Assembly: GCA_002398405.1 (NCBI GenBank)
Contig: DGYN01000031.1
Span: 1-12,801 of the forward strand
Direction: 5' to 3'
Length of the DNA: 12,801 nt
Source: Caulobacteraceae bacterium UBA5005
Lineage (GTDB): Bacteria > Pseudomonadota > Alphaproteobacteria > Caulobacterales > Caulobacteraceae
Every line of letters begins with the position of its first letter. Positions within the stretch are counted from its first letter, which is position 1. This document shows positions 7,207-12,801 of the stretch, piece after piece. The notes beneath the pieces are model-generated. The model was not told the DNA's origin and made no database searches. It worked only from the letters and a program-made list of their open reading frames with translations. The translations under genes were made by a program, and so were the position numbers.

Positions 7207-7596
7207 ATGAAACGCGCATCCCTGCTTTGCCTTGCGGCGCTCACCGCCCTCGCCGGCTGTTACAAACAGGAAGAATCCACCCCCTTCGCCAGCGGCCCCA
7301 GCCGCTTCGGCCGCTACGCCGGCGTCGGCATCTACCAGACAGACCGGATGTGGGAACAGCTGACCCAGGCCCCACCGGCCGACCCCAAGGCCGCCCGCCT
7401 CTCCGACGACGCCCAGGTCATCGTCACCGTCGACACCCGCACCGGAGAACTGCGCCAATGCGGCAACCTCAGCGGCCACTGCATCACCATGAGCCCCTGG
7501 AGCAAACCCGCCCCCACAGCCCCGGCCTTGGTGGAAAGGCACGCGCAGGAACTGGACGATCTGGAGCGTGCGGCGATGGAGCCCCCGCCGAAGTAA
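7207..7596 (+). CDS. Small putative lipoprotein, 129 aa
   Basis: Starts with KRASLLCLAALTALAGC, a Sec signal with a classical LAGC lipobox; the lipidated cysteine is residue 18. The mature part is short: a disordered YKQEESTPFASGP stretch, RFGRYAGVGIYQTDRMWEQL, a strand-rich core VIVTVDTRTGELRQCGNLSGHC with two cysteines that might form a disulfide, and a polar helical tail ending with prolines. I do not recognise the family. GGAGGA at 7195-7200, 6 bases from the ATG, is a strong ribosome binding site. The gene is bracketed by two copies of a palindromic repeat (7066-7130 and 7602-7647) and preceded by paired hairpins. Confidence 0.83.
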   Translation: MKRASLLCLAALTALAGCYKQEESTPFASGPSRFGRYAGVGIYQTDRMWEQLTQAPPADPKAARLSDDAQVIVTVDTRTGELRQCGNLSGHCITMSPWSKPAPTAPALVERHAQELDDLERAAMEPPPK

Positions 7597-7601
7597 GGCC
7601 T

Positions 7602-7647
7602 CGCCCCCTCTCCCCGCAGGGGAGGGGTCGGGGGAGGGGAGGCTCTT
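7602..7647. repeat. GC-rich palindromic intergenic repeat, copy 2
   Basis: CGCCCCCTCTCCCCGCAGGG start and GGGGGAGGGGAGGCTCTT end, as in copy 1, but with only TC between the two blocks where copy 1 has a 20-nt hairpin insert. It begins 5 bases after the lipoprotein stop codon. Same orientation as copy 1. Confidence 0.8.
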
Positions 7648-7710
7648 GAAATTTCGGGATAGGTCATCTCAGCCGCTCACCGACATGCCGATTTGATGCA
7701 TATCTAAGAC

Positions 7711-8289
7711 ATGGTCCGCCTCGAAGCCGCCTCACCCCTGGAGATCGCCGCCCTCTGGCGCCGCGATCTCCTGACCGGACCCGAAATCGCCTCGATATCC
7801 ATGCGCTGGCTGGAGCACGGGCTTGACCAGGGCAACGCCGACATCGCCGCCTTCGCTGGCGAGAGCAACCTTCTGCTCAGAGAAGCGGGGCCGGCCTTCG
7901 GGCGCTTCCTCCATCGGCTTATCGGGCGCGAGATGGGCGAGGACGAAGCCCTGCTACGGGCGCTGAACCTTCACCTCGCAGCGGCCCTGGACAGCGACGA
8001 TCTGATGGAAGGGGTCGCGCTCGTCCTCGCGCGCTTCGTCCACGTCACCGAGCGCCGGCTGGTGCATGACCCCCGGCGCGCCCGCGACCACCCGACCGGA
8101 ACCTATGCCGAGCAGGAGCTTGGCCTGGAATACGTCTACGGCGGCTACTACGCCTTCGACGACATCCAGCACCTGGGCCCCGCCCAGCGTTTGGCGGCGG
8201 AGCATCAGTTGCGGGATGAGCTGCGGGCCGATGTGCGCGAACTGCACGAGCATCTCACCACCGGGCTCCATGGGCCAGCGAGGGAATAG
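7711..8289 (+). CDS. Hypothetical protein, 192 aa, mainly helical
   Basis: Not recognised. No signal peptide or membrane segment, so cytosolic. The sequence is largely amphipathic helices: PLEIAALWRRDLL, PEIASISMRWLEHGL, ALLRALNLHLAAAL, GVALVLARFVHVTERR, and a long C-terminal helix AEHQLRDELRADVRELHEHL. A distinctive aromatic patch, LEYVYGGYYAFDDI, lies at about residues 138-151. The coding frame is well balanced, and it follows repeat copy 2 with no strong Shine-Dalgarno sequence. The nucleotidyltransferase gene begins about 70-85 bases downstream on the same strand, so the two may be co-transcribed. Confidence 0.72.
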   Translation: MVRLEAASPLEIAALWRRDLLTGPEIASISMRWLEHGLDQGNADIAAFAGESNLLLREAGPAFGRFLHRLIGREMGEDEALLRALNLHLAAALDSDDLMEGVALVLARFVHVTERRLVHDPRRARDHPTGTYAEQELGLEYVYGGYYAFDDIQHLGPAQRLAAEHQLRDELRADVRELHEHLTTGLHGPARE

Positions 8290-8374
8290 GGTATCGTGTC
8301 GCCGCGAATGCACTGATCGGGGACTGGCTTGGCCGTGGCTTCATCGAGCCGCGCCCCGCATGCTACGAAGCCCC

Positions 8375-9226
8375 ATGAGCCTGCGCGCTATCCCCGACTC
8401 CATGGACCCCGCAAAGGTCGCCGCCATCGACGCCCTTCTCGACCGGGCGGTCGCGGAGCACGGCGTCATCCTGCCGCTCGCCATCGAGAGCGGCAGCCGC
8501 GCCTGGGGCTTTCCGTCACCGGACAGCGACTATGACTGCAGGTTCGTCTATGTGCGCCCCGCGCGCGCCCATCTGACCCCATGGCCGCATCGCGACGTGA
8601 TCGAATTCGCACTGGAGGATGAACTCGACGCCAACGGTTGGGACCTAGGCAAGGCGCTGCGCCTGCTCCTGAAGGGCAATGCGGTGATCCTGGAGTGGCT
8701 GCAGTCTCCGGTCATCTACCGGGCCGAAGCATGGTTCCGGGACGAATTCCTCACTTTCGCGGAGGGGATCGCTAGCCGCGAAGCCATGGCGTGGCACTAC
8801 CTCCACCTGGGCGAACGGCAACGCCGCGTGTACTTCGGCGACGGAACGGCGGTGGCGCAGAAAAAGGTGTTCTACGCCCTACGCCCCGCAGCGACCCTGC
8901 GCTGGCTCAGGCAGTACCCCGACGCGGCCTTCGCGCCTATGGACTTCCCGACCCTGATGGCGGAGTGCGATCCCCCCGCCGACCTCAGGCGCGAGGTAGA
9001 GGACCTATTGGTCCGCAAGGCTGCCACCCGCGAACTGGGCCAGGCGCCTCTCTCCCCCGTCATATCGGCCTTCATCGATCAGGAATTCGACCGGGCGCGC
9101 GACGCCGGTGATGCGCAACGGCCCACCGTCACACAAGAGCAGCGGGCGAAGGCGGCGTCGTTCTATCGGGCAGCGGTGGAGCGGTTGTCGGGCTCTAGTG
9201 AACAGACCGATCCTTCGACCTCATGA
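8375..9226 (+). CDS. Nucleotidyltransferase, RlaP/COG3541 (PF10127) type
   Basis: Predicted DNA-polymerase-beta-superfamily nucleotidyltransferase, 283 aa. The signature LAIESGSRAWGFPSPDSDYD (about residues 39-58) gives the GSxxWG helix and the two metal-binding aspartates (DSDYD), and the strand RFVYV follows. Further matches to the family are DVIEFAL, LDANGWDLGKALRLLLKGNAVILEWL (family-typical), a FYALRPAATLRWL segment and a helical C-terminus. The family has been linked by others to RNA repair contexts; its substrate is unknown. The ATG at 8375 is used; an in-frame ATG at 8360 would add MLRSP. It is not a CBASS CD-NTase: it lacks GT-type spacing and such partners. It is high in GC, unlike the SEFIR gene 227 bp downstream. 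Confidence 0.88.
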   Translation: MSLRAIPDSMDPAKVAAIDALLDRAVAEHGVILPLAIESGSRAWGFPSPDSDYDCRFVYVRPARAHLTPWPHRDVIEFALEDELDANGWDLGKALRLLLKGNAVILEWLQSPVIYRAEAWFRDEFLTFAEGIASREAMAWHYLHLGERQRRVYFGDGTAVAQKKVFYALRPAATLRWLRQYPDAAFAPMDFPTLMAECDPPADLRREVEDLLVRKAATRELGQAPLSPVISAFIDQEFDRARDAGDAQRPTVTQEQRAKAASFYRAAVERLSGSSEQTDPSTS

Positions 9227-9237
9227 TGGAATGCTTT

Positions 9238-9300
9238 TTCGGCCGGCCGTCGAACTCAAGGACGGCCGAAGGCCACCGCGGGGCGGTGGCGCGAAGCGCC
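9238..9300. repeat. Cluster of GC-rich hairpins at left edge of the SEFIR cassette
   Basis: Three perfect stems in 63 bases: GGCCGTC/GACGGCC (9245-9251 with 9261-9267), GCCACCGC/GCGGTGGC around GGG (9272-9279 with 9283-9290), and GGCGC/GCGCC around GAA (9288-9292 with 9296-9300). An alternative TTCGGCC/GGCCGAA pairing (9238-9244 with 9264-9270) is also possible. No U-tract follows in either direction, so it is not a classical terminator; a REP-like element or recombination junction is possible. Confidence 0.5.
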
Positions 9301-9452
9301 ATGTCGGCGGACTTCGAAGGCCGGTCCGAAAGCACGCTCCGCCGTGAGGTTCGATGGTGCGGCGTGCCAACGGTCCACCGAAATTTGTATCGCGGCACCA
9401 AATCTCACCGAGCCGAGGTTGTATTTACTCAACCCGCGCCCAAATTGGCGAG

Positions 9453-10898
9453 ATGCCCGGCCCAATCGAACCCAAGCTCTTCATCTCATATAGCTGGAGC
9501 AGCCCTGACCATGAAGCGTGGGTGCTGACGCTTGCCGAAGAGTTGGTGGCCCAAGGAGTCCAGGTAATCCTCGACAAATGGGACTTAAAACCAGGGCATG
9601 ACGCTAACGCCTTCATGGAAACAATGGTGACCGACGCGACCGTTACAAAGGTGCTCCTGGTCTGCGATCGAAAGTACGCTGAAAAGTCTAACGAGCGCAG
9701 TGGCGGCGCTGGCAACGAGGCCCAGATCATCACTCCGGAGCTATATGCGAAGAAGGCCCAGGACAAATATGTAGCGATAGTCAGCGAGCGAGATGAGATT
9801 GGCCAGCCATATCTCCCTGCATATTACGGTGGCCGAATCTATATCGATCTTTCTAGCCCTGCGAGTTACGCGACGGACTTTGAGCGCCTGCTGCGGTGGA
9901 TATGGGATAAGCCCCTCTACGTCCGCCCAGAGTTAGGATCGACCCCAAGTTTTCTAGCGCCCGAACAACCAAGGAAGATCGCTACGTCGACTGATTTTCG
10001 ACGGGCAATCGACGCTGTGAAAGCAGGCGCTCCCAACGCCGCGGCTCTCGTCGGCGAATATTTCCGGACGCTATCGAATGGGCTGGAGAACTTCAGGCTA
10101 AGTCGTAATCCAAGTGATGACACTGCCTTCGACGACGCCGTTGTGGCCAGTATCGAAGAGTTTACTCCGCTTCGGAATGAGGCAATCGAGATATTTAGCG
10201 CCATTGCACAGTACAATTTTACTGACGAAATTCTGCTCGTCACACACCGTTTTTTTGAGAGCCTTATACCCTACCTTTATCGACCGTTGCATGTAAATTC
10301 ATGGACGGATACAGATTTCGACAATTTTCGCTTCATCGTCTGCGAACTATTTCTCTACGCGATCGCAACATTTATTAGGCACGAAAAATTTGAAGCCGCA
10401 AATTACATGCTTTCAAACGAATATTTTTGGCAAAGTACAGAAAACAATCAAGAAAAAATGCACACATTCCCAATTTTCAATACCAATGTCCAATCACTCT
10501 CACAGAGAAATACAAGGCTCAAATTAAATCGTCTCTCGGTCAAAGCCGACATGTTGAGTGAACGTGCGACCGGTACAGGAATAGACTTTAACTTCGTGAT
10601 GGCGGCGGACTTCGTACTCTATTTGCGCTCGATTCCCGACGGCGGTTGGAGCGGGTGGTGGCCAGATACGCTTGTCTATGTGGGGCGTTTCGGAGGGCCT
10701 TTTGAGATGTTCGCCAGGGCCAAATCGGTCCGTTATTTCGATCGCATCAAGGGGCTAATTGGTTTCGCCAACAAGCAGGCCCTGGGTGCCTATATCCAGA
10801 AGACCACGCTGGAGCCCAACATGTTGCCAAGGTGGCAGTATCAGCGCCTCGGCATCGGCAGGCTAACGGCGTACGATGCTCTAGCGACGGTTCCTTAG
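9453..10898 (+). CDS. SEFIR/TIR-like domain protein, putative antiphage defence effector
   Basis: A 481-residue protein with an N-terminal SEFIR domain (about residues 8-155), a relative of TIR. Visible marks: KLFISYSWSSPDHEAW (box 1), ILDKWDLKPGHDANAFME (41-56), KVLLVCDRKYAEK, GGAGNEAQIITPE (E89 is a candidate catalytic residue), YVAIVSERDE and GRIYIDLS. Bacterial SEFIR proteins are known as single-gene antiphage systems that deplete NAD and kill the infected cell. Residues about 170-481 are an unrecognised, mostly helical region (FFESLIPYLY, CELFLYAIATFI), probably the sensing or oligomerisation part. The frame opens at 9354, but homology begins right after the ATG at 9453; GGCGAG is a weak ribosome site. 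Composition is much poorer in GC than the flanks, suggesting horizontal transfer. A PIN-like gene follows. Confidence 0.88.
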   Translation: MPGPIEPKLFISYSWSSPDHEAWVLTLAEELVAQGVQVILDKWDLKPGHDANAFMETMVTDATVTKVLLVCDRKYAEKSNERSGGAGNEAQIITPELYAKKAQDKYVAIVSERDEIGQPYLPAYYGGRIYIDLSSPASYATDFERLLRWIWDKPLYVRPELGSTPSFLAPEQPRKIATSTDFRRAIDAVKAGAPNAAALVGEYFRTLSNGLENFRLSRNPSDDTAFDDAVVASIEEFTPLRNEAIEIFSAIAQYNFTDEILLVTHRFFESLIPYLYRPLHVNSWTDTDFDNFRFIVCELFLYAIATFIRHEKFEAANYMLSNEYFWQSTENNQEKMHTFPIFNTNVQSLSQRNTRLKLNRLSVKADMLSERATGTGIDFNFVMAADFVLYLRSIPDGGWSGWWPDTLVYVGRFGGPFEMFARAKSVRYFDRIKGLIGFANKQALGAYIQKTTLEPNMLPRWQYQRLGIGRLTAYDALATVP

Positions 10899-11027
10899 CA
10901 TCGTCGGGTGACGGCGACCGTACACACTTCGGCGCTGGCCAACTGGCGAAGATTCTCCAGCATTTGGAAATTAGCTGACGCCAATAGCGCCCCACCTCAC
11001 CGCTCAGAATCATTGTGGAATAGCGGG

Positions 11028-12104
11028 ATGGCCATCTTCCCTACTCAACCAACTCAAACGCTTCGAGCGGCCGACTTTGATGCAATTTCAAAACGACTCT
11101 CTCACCGCGGAGGCATCGTTCCAGGATTCATTGCGCCTCAGCGGGGGATGTTTGATCGCATCGCCCTGACGTACGCGAAAGGTGTCGAGGGTTGGACCTT
11201 TTGCCTGCTGCCGGATCGGAACTTGGTCTCACGCATGGCCTCGGTCGCGCAACATGGCCGGCCAATCAGGGATGATGGACCGACGTCGATGGCCATCGAG
11301 CTCATGGCTTTTTGCCAAGCAATCGACATTCAAATCGAACCGTCTGTTGCGTTTCATGAACTGGCGCATCGTGAGGGCAATCTTACCGCTCAAGAGGAGT
11401 TGCGATGGTTTAGGCTGGCCGACCGGGAGAACCCGAGTGCTTGGATCGATTTGGCCTTAGGCCGGCGCGACAGTATTGTATTGGGAGAACCTCCTCCGCG
11501 CACCGATGAGGACCTGGCGTTCCCGCTCGCTCGATGGCGTCGAAACTACATTGTGGCTCTTAAGGTCGGAGAGCTTGAGCTATCGCCACTTCAGCCAGTT
11601 GAAAAAGCTCGGGAACTCCTTCGCTGGATGTACGAGGAATTCATGCTGGCCGGGCCCGGAGCAGCGTTTGCGCTGTTCTACCTTGCTCCGCGAGGCCCTC
11701 GACGTGGCCTAATAAAACGGCTGCGTAGTGTTGAGCGGACCGAGGCGATAGCGGGCATCAAGAATGCTGCATGGGATATCACCCAACTGAGCGATTTTTC
11801 GGCCCGCATTCAACGGGGGGAAGCTGAGCGAAGACGGTACCTGTTCGCGACAGCTGACCAAGGCCTAGCTCGTATTGCGCCTGCGATCATCTCCACGCCG
11901 GAGCCACAGGAAGATCTTCCATATGTCCGCGCGCTGCTGACCGAGGGCTGGGGAGAATCACTTGCTGCTGAACTCTCGAATCTACTTGTTAAGTACGTTG
12001 CTCAGGACAGCTCGCCGACACGGCCGGCCCCTGATCCAAGGCCGGATTTTATTTCGATCTGCATTGTCGAAGGCGAGAGGCGCATGCTCGACTGGACCGC
12101 CTAG
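11028..12104 (+). CDS. Putative PIN-like nuclease, partner gene of the SEFIR protein
   Basis: A 358-residue protein I do not recognise as a named family. Its motif order resembles a divergent PIN domain: a hydrophobic strand ending in an acid, TFCLLPDRNLVSRM (D63); an acidic helix MAIELMAF (E91) and SVAFHELAH (E111); then, after a roughly 130-residue helical insert, NAAWDITQLSDF (D250) and YLFATADQGLARI (D277), the usual last PIN strand with T-x-D. This would make it a metal-dependent RNase; inference from motifs only. The frame is open from a GTG at 10908, 9 bases after the SEFIR stop, which would give 398 aa; the ATG at 11028 is preferred since GGAA precedes it and the extra 40 residues look unstructured. 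Either way it is in operon arrangement with the SEFIR gene. Confidence 0.75.
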   Translation: MAIFPTQPTQTLRAADFDAISKRLSHRGGIVPGFIAPQRGMFDRIALTYAKGVEGWTFCLLPDRNLVSRMASVAQHGRPIRDDGPTSMAIELMAFCQAIDIQIEPSVAFHELAHREGNLTAQEELRWFRLADRENPSAWIDLALGRRDSIVLGEPPPRTDEDLAFPLARWRRNYIVALKVGELELSPLQPVEKARELLRWMYEEFMLAGPGAAFALFYLAPRGPRRGLIKRLRSVERTEAIAGIKNAAWDITQLSDFSARIQRGEAERRRYLFATADQGLARIAPAIISTPEPQEDLPYVRALLTEGWGESLAAELSNLLVKYVAQDSSPTRPAPDPRPDFISICIVEGERRMLDWTA

Positions 12105-12118
12105 TCGCAATCCAGGAC

Positions 12119-12130
12119 CAGTCTAGACTG
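12119..12130. repeat. Perfect 12-bp palindrome after the PIN-like gene
   Basis: CAGTCTAGACTG is fully self-complementary and lies 15 bases after the stop. Its right part, TAGACTGT (12124-12131), recurs at 12309-12316 just before the ftsK stop. It could be a protein binding site or a trace of integration; chance is possible for so short a motif. Confidence 0.4.
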
Positions 12131-12234
12131 TTTCCGAGCCTGCCCAATTCCCCCACATCATCGCGCTTGCTCCGCCGCGCTCGCCTCCCAAAGTTCGCCG
12201 GGATGTGCACCGCCAGGCCCGCGACCAAACCCAC

Positions 12235-12271
12235 ACCGCACCCCCCGGGGGGGATGTGCGGTTTCGTTTTT
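12235..12271 (+). terminator. Rho-independent terminator downstream of the SEFIR/PIN-like genes
   Basis: ACCGCAC (12235-12241) pairs with GTGCGGT (12256-12262), and the interior CCCCC/GGGGG run lengthens the stem. TTTCGTTTTT (12262-12271) follows on the plus strand as the U-tract. It lies about 130 bases after the PIN-like stop and would end transcription before it runs antisense into ftsK. The remainder of 12105-12331 holds no gene. Confidence 0.8.
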
Positions 12272-12331
12272 GCGCTGACGCGCGAAAACACTCAGGATCG
12301 CTGTGGCTTAGACTGTAAGAACTCTCGCCCT

Positions 12332-12801
12332 CTACCGCGGCGGCGCCCCCGCCAAAATCTCCCGCTTCCCCGCATGGTTCGCAGGCCCCACGACGCCTTC
12401 CTTTTCCATCCGCTCCATCAGGCTGGCCGCCCTATTGTACCCGATCTGCAACCGCCGCTGGATGTAGCTTGTGCTCGCCTTGCCATCGCGGGTGACGACG
12501 GCGACGGCGTGGTCGTAAAGCTCGTTGGCGCCGGCGCTGTCGCCGGGGCCAGAAAGCCCGGCCAGTTCGCCGTCCTCGTCGTCGTCGCCGCCGGCGGTGA
12601 CGTCTTCCAGATACTGCGGCTGGCCCTGGTCGCGCAGGAACTTGGCGACCGCCTCGACCTCGGCGTCGGACACGAACGGTCCGTGCAGGCGGGTGATCTT
12701 GCCGCCGCCGGCCATGTAGAGCATGTCGCCCTGACCCAGGAGCTGCTCGGCGCCCTGCTCGCCCAGGATGGTGCGGGCGTCGATCTTGCTGGTGACCTGG
12801 A
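12332..12801 (-). CDS. ftsK: DNA translocase FtsK, C-terminal part (gene continues past window)
   Basis: The frame is open from the stop at 12332 to the end of the window (156 codons seen) and continues beyond it, so only the 3' end of the gene is present. The first visible residues, QVTSKIDARTILGEQGAEQL then LLGQGDMLYM, are the end of the RecA-like motor domain of FtsK. Next comes an acidic linker (GGDDDEDGELAG) and the winged-helix gamma domain (ELYDHAVAVVTRDGKASTSY, QRRLQIGYNRAASLMERME, KREIL), which reads polar KOPS-type DNA sequences to steer chromosome dimer resolution at division. The ATG at 12724 is internal, not the start. In relatives lolA follows directly; here the SEFIR cassette is the neighbour. 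Confidence 0.96.
   Translation of the reverse strand, partial: QVTSKIDARTILGEQGAEQLLGQGDMLYMAGGGKITRLHGPFVSDAEVEAVAKFLRDQGQPQYLEDVTAGGDDDEDGELAGLSGPGDSAGANELYDHAVAVVTRDGKASTSYIQRRLQIGYNRAASLMERMEKEGVVGPANHAGKREILAGAPPR

Noticed and set aside
8375..9226. Nucleotidyltransferase read as a CBASS cyclase feeding the SEFIR protein
   Set aside because: Its GSRAWG-DSDYD motif belongs to the RlaP/COG3541 group, not to CD-NTases, and there are no Cap2/Cap3-type partners.
9227..9452. Short ORFs on both strands between the nucleotidyltransferase and SEFIR genes
   Set aside because: They run across the hairpin cluster, have no ribosome sites, and their sequences look like translated repeat DNA.
12105..12331. 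tRNA or attachment site at the ftsK edge of the cassette
   Set aside because: No cloverleaf or T-loop sequence is seen, and I found no direct repeat shared with the left edge.
1..12801. CRISPR array, IS element or prophage genes
   Set aside because: No regularly spaced direct repeats, no transposase or integrase-like protein and no phage structural gene are seen in any frame.

Overview
The window looks like chromosomal DNA from an alphaproteobacterium of the Caulobacterales type (Caulobacter/Phenylobacterium-like). This is inferred from the high GC content of most genes, from the trio xthA, lolA and ftsK all on the minus strand, and from dispersed CCCTCTCCCCGCAGGGGAGG-type intergenic repeats. 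I cannot name the species.

Layout. Positions 1-1767 hold xthA (exonuclease III) and lolA (lipoprotein carrier), separated by a 317-bp non-coding gap with two hairpins. From 1851 to 4718 there is a membrane-anchored LytTR regulator, divergent from and touching an acyltransferase-3 membrane protein; the latter converges with a secreted SGNH/DUF4886-type hydrolase, and their stop codons overlap in a single CTAG. From 4796 to 9226 come small accessory or housekeeping genes: a putative lipoprotein, a two-ACT-domain GcvR-like regulator, a conserved hypothetical, an NTF2/SnoaL-like protein, a small lipoprotein bracketed by two copies of a GC-rich palindromic repeat, an unrecognised 192-aa protein and an RlaP/COG3541-type nucleotidyltransferase. 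The window ends inside the 3' part of ftsK, which gives the gamma (DNA-reading) domain of the translocase.

The most interesting stretch is about 9350-12280. Its base composition is clearly lower in GC than its surroundings (one 60-base line, 10381-10440, is 33% GC by hand count, against 68% for 5641-5700). It encodes a SEFIR-domain protein with a roughly 310-residue helical C-terminal region, followed on the same strand by a protein that I read as a divergent PIN-like nuclease. A strong intrinsic terminator follows. A SEFIR protein acting alone is a known antiphage system; a SEFIR plus PIN-like gene pair, sitting between core genes as a low-GC cassette, is a candidate two-gene defence module that I do not recognise as described.

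Other structural signals: the usual ftsK-lolA-xthA neighbourhood is split by about 10.5 kb of accessory genes; overlapping, mutually exclusive hairpins lie just upstream of the small lipoprotein; and a hairpin cluster and a perfect 12-bp palindrome lie at the two edges of the SEFIR cassette. No tRNA, rRNA, CRISPR array, transposase or integrase gene was seen.
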